This document shows, in pieces, positions 47,575-59,279 of a stretch of DNA of 64,000 bases. Position numbers and translations under genes: made by a program. The stretch is taken from NCBI GenBank assembly GCA_947034885.2, contig OX344751.2, positions 12,710,001-12,774,000 of the forward strand. Reading direction: 5' to 3'. Numbering within the stretch: the first letter of the stretch is position 1; every line of letters starts with the position of its first letter. The notes beneath the pieces were generated by a model. That model ran no database searches, had not been told where the DNA came from, and was given only the letters and a program-made list of their open reading frames with translations. This DNA comes from Thuidium tamariscinum. Lineage: Eukaryota; Streptophyta; Bryopsida; Hypnales; Thuidiaceae.

Positions 47575-47870
47575 ATTTAAGTTGTCTGGCTCTTTAATTT
47601 GAGAGGCTTTAATTGAAGGAAGTCAATTTTGAGTACACAATATTGAATGTGTAAATTTTGTATGCAATTTTTGTATGCATTGGCTTTGCATGATGAATGA
47701 AATGAGGTTTTAGAAGTTGTTTGAAAATGGTGTAGAGTGCTTTTATTATAGTCTGGCATTTTTTAACACATTTACCTTAATTTTTGTCTATTGACTTGAA
47801 GATGTCCATTTTTTTTGAGGAAATTTGGGCATTTAATTGCTTAAAAAAACAACCTTGTTAGCTGATGTAG
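47575..47870. repeat. Dispersed repeat, inverted copy of 30135-30420
   Basis: On the minus strand this stretch carries the same ordered blocks as 30135-30420 (AAATGCCCAAATTTCCTC, TTCTAAAACCTC, CATGCAAAGCCA, TGCATACAAAA, TACTCAAAATTG, CTTCAATTAAA). It begins right after the MITE at 47266-47565. Confidence 0.65.
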
Positions 47871-48949
47871 TTTTTTAAGCATTCAAGATTCATACTTGAT
47901 CTTGGAGTTGGTATTTTATTTTATCAACATTGATGTATGAACTTAACTGAATTCTTCGAGAAAGAGAATTAGAATCAAATTGGAATAAAAATTTGAACTT
48001 TGAATGTTCTCTAAACTAAAAGAAGACATTCATTAAAATGTACACCTCATCTTTTTTAGTCTTACCACCTAGGGTGTATTATTTTGAACTAAGACAAATT
48101 GAATGTTTGATTAATGTGTCCAATGTATATCCATTGTCTTTAGTGTAGTAGTATATTTTAAGATGCTATTTTAAAATAAAGTTCATATTGAAAAGATTTG
48201 AGAGCAAGTGATTTCATTTTGAAAAACCTAAAAAGTTGTCTAATGAGAGATATAGGGTCTAGAAATGAAGAAAACTTTGTTTTGGAGGCTCTTCAAGTGA
48301 AATTTAATTTGACCAATAGTATGAGTTTAGATTTTGAGTAGCTTAATGTAGGTTGCATGTAGTTGTGGCTTTCCTGTAATTTTGCCTTTGCATGATCAAA
48401 ACCTAAATTCTGATTGTGAACAATTATAAGAAATACTCACTTGTTTTGAATAGGAATTAAATTAATCTTTGTATTCTATACTTATATTTACTATAGCTAT
48501 AAAGAAATTTTCTAAAAGTTGATAGGATCATAAGAGATGCAAAGAAGATTATATAACCATCAAATGTTTGTTCATGTGTTGTCGAAGATGAATTAGAATG
48601 TAGTATTTCATACTTTTGAATTCTCACCTCAATGGATCTAGCTTTTTGAACTTGGTGAGAGAACTGGTCCAAAATTTTATAGTTGGTCCAAATTCTTGTA
48701 GCAAACACATTCCATTTACTAACATAATGACACCTAAGATTATTTGTTTATTTCAAATATATGTTATCACCAAGGTTTAGGTTTCCATTGCTTTGATTAA
48801 TTAGACTTATTTACTTCAATCTTTATGTATATATGAATAATCTTAACATATTACAATTACTCTTGTTGGTGTAGGCACAACTGCAATCCAGCAGTGCAAC
48901 CCCCTCTGTTGTCCAAGAAGATATTTTCTTAATATCTTCAACTCCGGCA
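47871..48949. other. A+T-rich spacer upstream of the hAT pseudogene
   Basis: No independent gene is supported. The last 80 bp may hold an exon of the pseudogene: an acceptor-like TTGGTGTAG at about 48875 is followed by an open stretch leading into the first recognised frame. Confidence 0.35.
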
Positions 48950-51818
48950 TTGGTACCTGTGTCTAATGACTCTAGCTATGAGAGTGATTTATTGGCACAC
49001 ATGTCATTGGTTGATGATGAGAGTGATGATGAAGTCATCTTATTGCAAAATGAGAAGAAAAAAGGGAAGGAGACTCGAATTGTAGGTGAGTTGCTAACTG
49101 CAGAGGCACAACAACGATATGATAGACATAAAAAATTCAAGGCAGTATGGCAAGCACAATTTACATGGGCTGAAGGGGTCATGGCAAAAGATGGAATCTT
49201 GGACATTGTGAAGTGCATCCCTTGCAGTGCCATGGAGAAGAAGCCAATCTTAATGGCACCCAAATTTGACACATTATTCAAACATGATGGAAAGAGGATA
49301 GCCAAGAAGGATATGCATTCTGTGAAGAAGGGGCAGCAGTATGTAGCTTCATAGTACAAGCATTGGAAGAATTTGAAGTTGTACCAAGTATGGCCTCCTC
49401 TTTCCATTGCCCAAGCTATTCAATTGAGTTCTTCAATTGAATTTGTAAAGAAGCGTGTGCAATTTGCAACCTTATTCCAAGTTTTATCTAATGGACGTCC
49501 CATGCAAGAATATGATAATTGTTTTTCTCTTTACAAGTTTTTGAAGATGCCTAATCTGCCAACAATTCATTGGTCTGATTCTAGTGGATGGATCCTAGGT
49601 GAATATATGTACAGACAGGTTACTAGTGAAATGAAGTTGAAAGTTAAGAATGCTAGGTTTCTTGCTTGCACAGTTGATGAAGTGACTAGTGTTGACAATG
49701 GAAGTTGGATCACTGTTTACTTGTATGTAGTGGAAGATTATATTTGTGTTCCACTTTTGGTGTATTTGAAGAAGATAGAAGAGGCTCCTGTGGCAGACAA
49801 CCTTGTAAGAATCATCATAGAGGCTATGGCAGATGGTGGTGACTTAGATCGTCAAACCATAGCCTCTAAATTGCTGAGTTTTGGGTTTGATGGTGCATTT
49901 GCCATGGCTGGTTGTAGAACTAGTATTTCTACCCAAATTGTAGAGAAATATGTTCCATTTTGCACTCCACAACATTGCCTAGTCAATAAGTTGAATCTGT
50001 CACTTGAAGATTTGACTAAGCTACTTCTATTCCATAAAGTGGAGATGTTGCTAAGGGAATCTCATTCCTATTTCTACAAATCACCCAAGAGATATATTGA
50101 GTTCAGAAAACTAGCAGAAGTTACAGAAACAAAAGGTCTTAAACCATTGCAGAATGTGGAGGCAAGATGGGTAAGCCTCATTGAACCAATGAGGAGGATC
50201 TTTTTAGAGTAACGCACTCTAATTCTTAAGATGTATGAGGACTTGGCAAACAATGAAAAGGCTGAGGTAAGTGTAATTTTATAAGTCCTTTGTTTTTATT
50301 TTTAGATTTTATTTTCTTGGTTTGTTTTCAAATTCATGGTTGAATTAATACTAATTCTTGCCTTTATTTCTTGTTGAAATATTGTTTTGATTACAAATTT
50401 AAATCCTTTGTTCATTCTTGCAGCCATGCTTGAAGCTGCTTTTAGATCTATATACAATTGTAGGGATGAGTGTTCTTCTCCCCTAATGGAGTCTATGGAG
50501 GTCTTAATGAAGAAAGCACAAGGGAGGGATATTTACATTGTTGATTTTGTATCAGCCCTCACAACTTGCATGGGTGATCTCAATGAGATGTATGAAGTTG
50601 AGTCTACAACTTACACAACTTCAAAATTTTGGTCTTTGAACCAAATCCTTCAATTCAAGCATAAGTCCAACCACATGCATGCAATGGTGCATAGATATGG
50701 AGAATCCAGACTCTCCACCAACACTAGTGTTTGTTTGTGACAAATGTCCAATATTTGCTCGTCGAAATGATAAAAAGCTTAATCATGCTACATGGGACAA
50801 TGTTGTGGCAGAAGTGAAGGCTGATGTTCGCCGTAAGTTTTCTCTTATTCTTTATACTTGTTAATTTGGGCTTAATTCTTGAAGGTCTCATTTCTTTTAT
50901 TAGTTCACTAGATGGTTCTATTGTACAAATGTTGATATACATCTTCTTATGTTTTTATAGGTCTTAGCATTTTGTTGGTAGTGTTGTGAGTTTTTGTTGG
51001 TATGTATATTTGTTTTGGATGTTTAACTTAATGTCTCATTTCTTTTGCTAATTCAACTGATTGTTGTAATTTTTTGTTGGGAGGTGTATTTGTTTTGTGT
51101 ATTTTAACTTTCAAGGTCCCATTTCTTTTACTAATTCAGTAGATGGTTCTATTTTTCAACGGCTGCCTTGCATCTAAAAACAAAGCTACTAAAGTGGTTC
51201 CCTTTTCATGGGCTCATGAATGCCATGGGAATATTGTATCCACAATATTAGACATCAAAAGTGAAGCCAAAGGCCATTGAGATGAACTTTCCAAAGCACT
51301 TGTGAATATTGGTTGATTTTTATGGACATGGACGGATGGTAGGAGCAAATAACCTCTAAGTGCTTGTCCCACCTCTAATTGACCGAGACTTGATTATGTG
51401 CCAACAACATGTTTTCAAGACAGCAATGCGAGCAAATTCAACTGGAGCCATGCAACCTCCATTTGTGGTGAATCCTTTGACTACTTTATGGAAGCAACTT
51501 GATGTTGTAACTTGCCTCACTGGTGAATTCTATGAGTTTTTTAAACTTGCAGAGATGGCACTTGTACATGTTTTGGAGAGTGTAGAGGATGAGCGCACCT
51601 TCTCAGCCTTGAACTTTCTCAAGTCCAAATTGAGGAACAACCTTGAAGATCACCTACAACTTGTTGTGGGAATGTTTTCACAGCGCATCTTTACACTTGA
51701 AAACTTCCTATACGATGCTACCTTCACAAATTGGCTAAATGGAGGAGAAAGATCTCGATATATGGCTTCAATTCTTAGTGTAGTGTGTAATTCCTCTCAT
51801 TTGGCATTGCTAGCTTGA
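48950..51818 (+). pseudogene. Broken hAT-type transposase gene
   Basis: The pieces run in order. An N-terminal part (48950-49354) has the block FKAVWQAQFTWAEGVMAKDG and a zinc-finger-like CIPCSAMEKK...KHDGKR segment. A central part (49373-50212) has VDEVTSVDNGSWITVYLYVV, GFDGAFAMAGCRTSISTQI and PFCTPQHCLVNK, typical of hAT/ZNF862-like catalytic domains. Further pieces lie at about 50423-50740 and 50735-50833, and a C-terminal part (51360-51818) ends in the hAT dimerisation motif ERTFSALNFLKSKLRNNL. Damage: in-frame TAG at 49352-49354 and TAA at 50210-50212 with the frame continuing past each, and a frame shift near 50690. Introns are likely (donor GAG-GTAAGT near 50268, acceptor TTGCAG near 50422, donor GTAAGT near 50833). 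No 8-bp target duplication was found. Confidence 0.8.
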
Positions 51819-52589
51819 GTGGCTTTGAGGCTTTTTGTGGTAGGAGGAGCATTATATTTTCCCTTTGTTTCTGTTATTTCTGTTGGTTTTATGAGTTTGG
51901 AAGCTACTATAGTTGAAATCACTTTCTATGAAGAAAGTTATGAATTTCTACATTTTCTTGAAAGGTAAAGTTTTAGTACATGGATTTTATCTTTTCTTCT
52001 GAATAGAAAATCACACTTGTTTTATTTGTAGTAATTGTTTTCATTGTCTTCTCTTAGTAAAAGAAGTTATAATCTTTGATATTTTGTTGTTTTTTAGTTT
52101 TAGGCTTGACCTTATTTACACTTTGGACTTGATCATCAAAATACATTTGTTTGTTTCAAAGGTGTAGGCGTTGTAGTATTTACATTAATTAGTATAAAAT
52201 GTGAAGATGTAAGGCTCAAATGTAGTAGAAAGTGCATTTACATTGATGTTTTTCTTTTGCCAATTCACTTTTGAATGTGTGACTTTTACTTATTTTTGTT
52301 GCCATAATTTGTTTGACAATAGAGTTTGTTTCGCCATTTAAGCACTAAAATTGAAATTTGGTAGGCTATATTAACTTCCATCCTCTCCCTAATTATCACC
52401 ATAATCACTATTAGATTTGTATGACTCTTGCCATAGCTTAGCCTTGGCAAAAAAAAGGGGGGGGGGGGGGGCTCCTCAAAAACTACTTGGATCACCATCT
52501 ATGTCCTACTTAGAAAAATATTACATTGCCAATTTCTCATTTAGAAAGAAAATATAATCGCCAAAGTAGCACTTTCTCGAATGTGAAAA
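51819..52589. other. Spacer between two decayed transposases
   Basis: A+T-rich, no gene. It contains a 15-base poly-G run at 52457-52471. Confidence 0.4.
52457..52471. repeat. Poly-G tract (15 G)
   Basis: An uninterrupted G run preceded by an A run. It is able to form a G-quadruplex and is prone to length change; a similar run of 14 G lies at 58217-58230. Confidence 0.9.
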
Positions 52590-53300
52590 AAAACCCACTG
52601 GTGGGAGTGTACTACCAAGTAGCAATGGACAACTACTTTTCATCCACTCAATTGTTTGATAGCTTGCTACAATGTAGCTTTATGCTATTGGGACCACACA
52701 ACACATTTGAAAGGGCTTCCCAAAGTCCTTGAACGTTTCAAGTCAAGAAACTCAAAGAACATTACAAATATGTGTACATCAAGACCAACAAACGGCTGCC
52801 ATTCATTAGCAAGATACAAAAGGTATACACTTTATGTCGACTGCTGAAGATCCCATGGTATAAGGCCGTGTATTGGTATTACACAACCAAGGTCTACAAC
52901 ATTTGCCAATTTCCATGTCTCCCATGCATATAGCCTACTTGCAAAATATGAGGGGTGTTGATGTCAGCGACTAACTTGGGGGCTCATACTCAATACAATT
53001 GGCCACCAAGAATTGGTAGCATTGTATACATTTCTTTACCATGGACATTGCACTTATAAATGCCTACATGATATATCGAGAAGCCGAGTAGGTGTGCATT
53101 GGCTGCACAAAGAACCACTTGGATTTTCAGTTAGAAGTAGTATATTTTTTCATGGGTCTTTCCATTCCAACAAGTCATGATGGCTTCACCACACTGTAAT
53201 GATGACTTCGGCAAGCTCCTCGACCAACATCTATTACAAGGCATGCTCACATGACACATTGAATTGAGTTGTGTTGGTTTTTCTTCATTTGTTGAAAGTG
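52590..53300 (+). pseudogene. PiggyBac transposase remnant, central to C-terminal part
   Basis: One frame gives YYQVAMDNYFSSTQLFDSLL, matching the second catalytic aspartate block of PiggyBac transposases (usual DN(F/Y)(F/Y)(T/S)S..L...L). After a frame shift the text continues HLKGLPKVLERFKSRN. Further on, GVDVSD, a TAA, LGGSYSIQLATKNW, a TAG, HCIHFFTMDIALINAYMIYR and NHLDFQLEVV match the third catalytic block (GVD..D) and the following W-rich and NAY segment. The TAA stands where Gln is usual and the TAG where Trp is usual, so both look like point mutations. No TTAA-flanked ends or cysteine-rich tail were identified. Confidence 0.8.
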
Positions 53301-54809
53301 CACTATATACACTTGTCAACACTGAGGCAACACTCACTTATGCTCTGCTTGGTGCTTCAACTACTATCATGATGCACCCATCTCACTGTGATAGTATGGT
53401 CGGATTTTATTCATGTGTCTTCTAATCTATGGGCTATTTTTATTCGAATCTTCCAATATTGTTGTCAATGTCGTTCACAACAACAAAGGTTTAGTAGAGG
53501 TCATCATCTTTGGACTTTTGTGCTTTGTATCAAGTGATTTTCAATCATTTGATGTACCCTTATTATTGAGGAGTTTTTTGTATCCTCATGCAGAATGGGA
53601 AGGCAAAAACAATGGCAGGAGTATTTTGATTTTTTCCTAGAATCACCTTGCACCTCGGTTTGTTAGGTGGTTGGACTTCAAATGTTTCTCACAATATGTA
53701 GCAAAATATAGCATAGAGTCTTCTATAAGGCTCAATTGTGATTGATTACGGTTTCAGTACCAACCCTTGTTGGGGTGTCATGAACCTCATATGGAGAAAA
53801 AAAATAAAAAAATAAAAAATAATTTTGTAAAACCTATGTATATAATATCTTACTCCCTTATTTATTTTGTCTTGAAGTATATATTATTAGTCCTTGTGGG
53901 TGGTGCAGTTGTAAGAACTATGCCAGAAATTGACCCTTGTCATAGTGTTTGGTGAAATGCTTGCTCATTCTAAACCTGTGGTCATAATACTTGACCAAAT
54001 CATTTCCAACAGCTTTTTGTTTTTTGAGACTTGTCGATAGCAAGGCATCCTAGTTAGTAGGAGTGTAGTAGATAAGATGGGAGCACCAAGGTTGAAGTGG
54101 CTTCAAGAAGAGGTGACTGTAAGCCTATGCTTTTCTTCTGAAGAAGCATACGCCAGTTGTACTTGTTATGCAAAAGATACGTGTTGTATTCGTACATGAG
54201 TTTTGAGTTGTATTGGACTGTACATGTTTGCATATTCCGGTAAATTTGTTGCTATTGTACTATAGGATTGTAAAACAAAATGTATAGGATACATCAACAT
54301 GTTCTTAGTTCAAAATCAGACTATTCTGATTGGGTTGTAGAGTAGCCATATTGTCTAACAAAGACATATAAGTTTAGCATGTTGGTCATATCTTCTATAG
54401 TGTTGCTTTACAAAACTTGCCACAAAAAGCTAGAAGGAACTTGAAGATGTGTGATTGCTTCCAAAACATGCAAGTTCAATTACAAACTATGCTCTCATGC
54501 AATTACAATACAATCCAAGTCAAAGAAAGGGAATTTCTAATGGAATTATGAAGACTCTATCTTGCTTCATCATAGCTCCCTCATCTGCCACATCAAGTTT
54601 CACGTAGATTGAATGTCTCAATGCAATGTTCAATAAATTTTTTTGCCAAATCTTGAGGCCAATTCCCTCCTCTTTCAATCTATACACTTTCATTGCCTTT
54701 ATCAAACTTTGGGCTCTTTCAAAATCATAATGTTCAAAGTGTATATGAAAAAAATATACTTCCCTCCAGATCAACCATAGTCACTAAAGGATTAAACATT
54801 TGTTTGTTT
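53301..54809. other. Gene-free region, possibly PiggyBac flank
   Basis: No gene is supported; ORFs of up to 84 codons are not recognised. The first few hundred bases may be further decayed PiggyBac sequence. Confidence 0.35.
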
Positions 54810-55220
54810 TGCATATCCAACTATAGGATTTTGCACTAGACTAGTATGAAAATGTGTGGAAGAAATTTAGAAACTTTGACCATATTAATCACAAGATATA
54901 AGTATTTGAAGTGAAGAAAATGAAATTTGTGCTCTTAGTTTGAGTGAATTTTAAGATTTTGAATCTTCTTAACTCTAAAGTCCCAAGACCTTTTTTATGT
55001 CAATAAACTTTCAAAATTGCCATTTCTAGTGCAAAGAGCAAAAAATTGAAAATTGACATTTTTTGCATATCCAACCATAGAATTTTGCAATAGAATAATA
55101 TGAAATGTGAAAAAAATATTTTGGAAACTTTGACCAAGTAGATTGCAAGATAAATGTTTTCAAAGTGAAGAAGATATAGTTTTTTGGCACTTTGGCAAAC
55201 AAGTTTACAATACTTTGAAT
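54810..55220. repeat. Imperfect tandem duplication (~245 bp period)
   Basis: Copy 1 near 54812-54925 and copy 2 near 55060-55175 share TTTTGCATATCCAAC, ATAGRATTTTGCA, TAGTATGAAA/ATATGAAA, GGAAACTTTGACCA and CAAGATA...GTGAAGAA blocks. Related copies occur in other orientation near 17700 and 45420, and the 55330-55420 part recurs near 56360-56420 (AAGATAGARGGARAAACTA). It is a dispersed family of unknown type. Confidence 0.65.
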
Positions 55221-55516
55221 CCTCATAGTTAAATTTTTTCGCACTATATAATTTGAATTAAAAAACTTGTCATGAAGAATTGAGTTGATAATCTAAAAAA
55301 AAATGAATTTTAAGAACTTCATTCTTTCAAAATTTGTTAGGTAGAAATATGCACAAGATAGAGGGAGAAATTAGATTGTCAATGGCTCTAAGATGGAATT
55401 AGAAGACACTAAAGTAAAACCTTTGGAACTTTTTATTTTCAAAATCTATGAAAATTGAATTTATAGACAAATCTTGTTTGTAATTTTTTCAAGAAGATGC
55501 TCCAATTGCCCTAGAA

Positions 55517-55732
55517 TTCTAGTAGAAACCCCCGTTTAATGTGACAAGGCCTAATTTTTCTTGACGGATTTTGCTAGGCATCAAAAGTAACAACCCATGT
55601 TTTTATGTCAACAAAAATGTTCAACACAACATCAATGCTAACATAAAAACACGGGTTGTTACTTTTGATGCCTAGCAAAATCCGTCAAGAAAAATTAGGC
55701 CTTGTCACATTAAACGGGGGTTTCTACTAGTG
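55517..55732. mobile_element. CACTA-type hairpin MITE (216 bp), almost perfect palindrome
   Basis: The right end, read inwards, is CACTAGTAGAAACCCCCG; the left end is identical except for the first two bases. The arms match almost perfectly for about 90 bp (GTGACAAGGCCTAATTTTTC, TTGACGGATTTTGCTAGG, CATCAAAAGTAACAACCC). Shared blocks with 37270-37539 (CCTAATTT, GACGGATTTT, CAACAAAAATGT, AACATCAATG) place both in one family. The near identity of the arms suggests recent formation or strong hairpin-based copying. Confidence 0.85.
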
Positions 55733-55795
55733 AAAATTGCCAACAAAAATGATACTCTATAACTTTTACATAATAAGTTCAAATGAAATGAATCA

Positions 55796-56064
55796 CATTA
55801 GAGGGGATTCGAGGCCAACATGAGACTATGAGTTCCTAAACGCAATGAATGCAGAATCCACCGCAGAAATGCAGAACTAGCCTTTGCTGACGTGATTGAG
55901 AGTGTGCCACGTCACCGAATTTTTTTTGAATTTTTTTTTTGGACTTCTTTTTGCATTTCAAGACGAATTTTTTTTGTTTATTTTTAAATTAATTAATTGC
56001 TGACCTGACAGTATTGGAAACAAGGCTTTCGCAGTCTCCTATTGGCCTCGAATCCCGTCTAATG
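55796..56064. mobile_element. 269-bp MITE with CATTAGA ends, copy 2
   Basis: The ends CATTAGAGGGGATTCGAGGC and (reverse complement) CATTAGACGGGATTCGAGGC are inverted repeats continuing to CAA...GAGACT. The inner T-rich block matches the copy at 24497-24764. It sits 63 bp from the CACTA-type hairpin MITE. Confidence 0.75.
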
Positions 56065-56709
56065 ACATAGACAAAAATACAATATATGAGAAACAAAATA
56101 ATCAAAGTTTAAAGTTCAACTTAGCAACCAATAAAAGAAATCCACAAAAATTTATTATAAATTTTTTAATATTGTAGTATAGTTTGTGATTTTAACCACC
56201 AATTGAAATAAAACTATATTCCAAGAAAGTTAAAAACTAAATTCTTTATACTGTAAAGTATGAATTAAAAAAATTATGTTGAAAAATTTAATTAAGACTT
56301 TGGATTACTGGATACCACATTCCTAGACTTTTATTCTTTGAAATTCTTTTTTATTCAAAGTAGGTATAAGATAGAAGGAAAAACTAAATTGTCGATAGTT
56401 CTAAATAAAGCTGGAATTACAAAACCACTTATACTAATGGTGATATTGTTTTAGAAAGCAAATAAAAACCTCTGTGCAATTTCTTTTTGAAAGTGCTAGG
56501 TATAGATTTGATTTTATAAATAGATTCGATACATTATATTTTCAAAGATTGTCTATATAATAAAAAGCTTCACAACTTTCACATCACTTATCCAAATGGA
56601 ATGCATCAAATATTTCCACATAGAAAAAAAATTTAAAAATTAAAGAAAAAAACTCTAAAAGAACTCTTTCAATATTTTTTTTTATGTTTGCGCTTACTTG
56701 TTTGGAGCT
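56065..56709. other. A+T-rich spacer
   Basis: It contains a second copy of the repeat seen at 55330-55420 (near 56360). No gene is supported. Confidence 0.4.
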
Positions 56710-56945
56710 CATGGTGCTAGTATTTGAGCATAGAAGTGTGAGCTTATGAGCATTAAAGGTGAAGCAACTATAGTGTAGGTGCTTATACCATAGAAACCTT
56801 CTATAAAAAGAATATATTTATACTAGGTACCTATATTATAGGTATTTTTACTATAAACACCTTCAAAGGTGGTAGTATATCTACTTATATACATATTAGA
56901 AGCTCACATGCTCGCATGTTCATGCTCACACACTAGCATCGTTGA
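56710..56945. mobile_element. Short MULE-like MITE (236 bp)
   Basis: A 9-bp direct repeat TTTGGAGCT flanks it exactly (56701-56709 and 56946-56954). Both ends carry GTGAGC-type repeats and the core TGCTAGT (left CATGGTGCTAGTATTTGAGC; right, reversed, TCAACGATGCTAGTGTGTG). The centre has GGTACCTATATTATAGGT. It is the short member of the family with 32317-33133 and 58599-60082. Confidence 0.75.
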
Positions 56946-57590
56946 TTTGGAGCTTATTGTGCCACAACTTTTGCTCTTATGAATTGATTGAATTAAAATG
57001 TATAGTTTTAGGAAGCTAATCAATTTTTCTATCTTGGAATGAAATTTTTAAATACTTCCAAAAATTAAAGTTGTAGGTCCTTACCCAAACATTGAACAAT
57101 CCCATAGAGTACTTTTAAGATTTAAAGGATTAAACATTTTGCTAATATGACAAATATATCAAGTATGATATTCCCAAATTTTGAGCTCTTTGAAATTATA
57201 CTTTTTATAATTACAAAAATATGACAAATGTGTTGACTTTTTAAAAGATTGTAACCAACAAAGATCAAATGTAGAATAATTTTCTAATTATTTGAACTAA
57301 AAGAGAGTGAAAATATCTCAAGAAATTAGGTATTTTGATGATTTGATTTTTAGAAAATAGGAAAATCATTTACAATTAGATAATAAAATATTGGCCATTT
57401 GCAGAATACTTTATGAAGATGGTCATTCATTTAGAAAACTCCCAAAATAATATTCCATATTCAAATGTATACAAAATGAATTTCATTTTATAAACTTCCA
57501 TGCAAATTAACCCCTCAAGTCTTGGTGCCTTTTTTCCATCAAAAACCACCTACAACTCCCAATTCTATTGGAAAGAGGAAAACAACTAAG

Positions 57591-57785
57591 TGTTTTAAAT
57601 ATAGTCTTAGAGATAAAATTTTAATTAATGACCTTTTTAAAAGATTTTCAATAAGAATTTATTAGAAATATATGTCCTTTTAGTAAAATTTTACTAAAAA
57701 GATACATATTTCTAATAAATTCTTATTGAAAATCTCTTAAAAAGATCATTACTTAAAATCTTATCTCTAGGACTATACTTAAAAC
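57591..57785. repeat. 195-bp hairpin with ~95-bp arms
   Basis: The whole stretch is an imperfect palindrome centred on AGTAAAATTTTACT: TGTTTTAARTATAGTC, TAGAGATAARATTTTAA, TAATGAYCTTTTTAA, GATTTTCAATAAGAATTTAT and TAGAAATAT occur in both arms with about eight mismatches. No target duplication was found. It could be a fold-back MITE and a source of hairpin RNA. Confidence 0.85.
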
Positions 57786-58598
57786 ATCCCTTTCTTTTGT
57801 AGTGGTGGTTTTAATTATTTTCTAGGTTTTTATAGTTGTTTTTATCAAATTTTGAATATAGACTAGATTGAAGAGTTATCTTTGTGTCCCTTTAATTTTG
57901 ACTATAATTTATATTGCCACTTTACTTTTTCCAAAAAGAATTCTATATCAAGTGCTTTCAATGTTAGAGTAGAAAGATCAATGATAAAGGGCAAAGATAG
58001 TAGATGCTATAAATCCTTGCCTTTTTTTGAAAATTTTAATTAGAAAGTTGAACAATCCAAATTTGAAAGAATGAAAGTGAATCTTCAATTTCAAATAATG
58101 AAGGTAGGTTTTCAACATAGAAAGAGATGTTCATAACATTATTAAACATGAAAAGGTATTCAAAGTGGCCTTTCTAACTACAAAACATAAGGTAAAACAA
58201 ACCATTACATACTAAAGGGGGGGGGGGGGGCTTCATGTCATTGCTGAAATTTTCTAATTTTTCTCACATAAAGGCAAGTGATAGAAATAGTGAGAGCAAT
58301 TAAACTATATTTTTTCAACAACTTGTGAATTGTTATGAATTTTTGAAGTATTTATCCCATTATGGCATAAAAGAGTCTATAGACTATTCGAAAACAACCA
58401 AAATTGTATCCTTAATCCTAAACTGTCACCAACATCATTGTATGGCATTTGGATGACAATCCAAGGTCATAAATAGAGGTTAGAAGTAGTTTTTTCATCA
58501 TTTTTTTAATGACCTTTCATAGTTTCATGTTGAGTTACAAAGAGTATGCAATTGAACTTTTAGTCTAACTAATGTTTGTTTTCATGTAGTTGAGAAGT
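57786..58598. other. A+T-rich spacer
   Basis: No gene is supported. A 14-base poly-G run lies at 58217-58230. Confidence 0.4.
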
Positions 58599-58866
58599 CA
58601 GGGTTGCTATTTTGTGAACTTGTGAGCTTGTGAGCCTGCGAGCCTACACAATTTTTTGAAGATTCCATCTAAAACTTTTGGCCAAATTTGATTAACTTTG
58701 GTAAATTTTAGTGCCTATTACCGTGGAACTATTATTGTGGACCTATTACCGTGGTCCCTTGAATAACTTTGTTTTACCATTTATTATACTTTGCTAGATT
58801 TTATGAAGAAAAAAAATTAGTGACTAATTATAATTTTTTTGAAATCAAATGAGGTTATTTCACAAA

Positions 58867-59156
58867 TTTAGATTTTTGTGAACACTCTCCTTAGTCTTGC
58901 TTCTTAGTACCCCTTGGCACCAAGGGGAATCCCACAGCTCTGATTTAAGAAAATTCTTTTTCTCCCCTGCAATTCTCGGACTCCCCTCGGTGCCGAGGGG
59001 AGTCCCTCGAAAGGGAAAGAAAAAAATAAAAATAAAATAAAAAAATAAAAAAATAAAAAAATTTGCAATAATAATTTTATTTGAGCCGTGGGACTCTTCT
59101 CGGTGCTGAGGGGTACTAAGAAGCAAGACCAAGGAGAGTATTCACAAAAATCTAAA
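58867..59156. repeat. Inverted repeat with GGTGCCGAGG palindrome, nested
   Basis: The arms TTTAGATTTTTGTGAA, ACTCTCCTT, GTCTTGCTTCTTAGTACCCC pair over about 50 bp with the right end. Between them lie CCCTTGGCACCAAGGGG and CTCCCCTCGGTGCCGAGGGG, two further strong palindromes. A similar TCTCGGTACCGAGA palindrome is present in the related element at 32317-33133. Confidence 0.75.
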
Positions 59157-59279
59157 AAAGCTTGACAAGTATTGTTTTAAGATGATAAATAAACAACCAT
59201 TGCATCAAGAAAGAAGAAATGAATCCCTTCATTGGATGAACAAGAGGATAATGAGTCAACTAATCAATATTCTTGTGTA

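Noticed and set aside
48976..49407. 143-codon minus-strand ORF over the hAT pseudogene
   Set aside because: Antisense shadow of the recognisable transposase N-terminal part.
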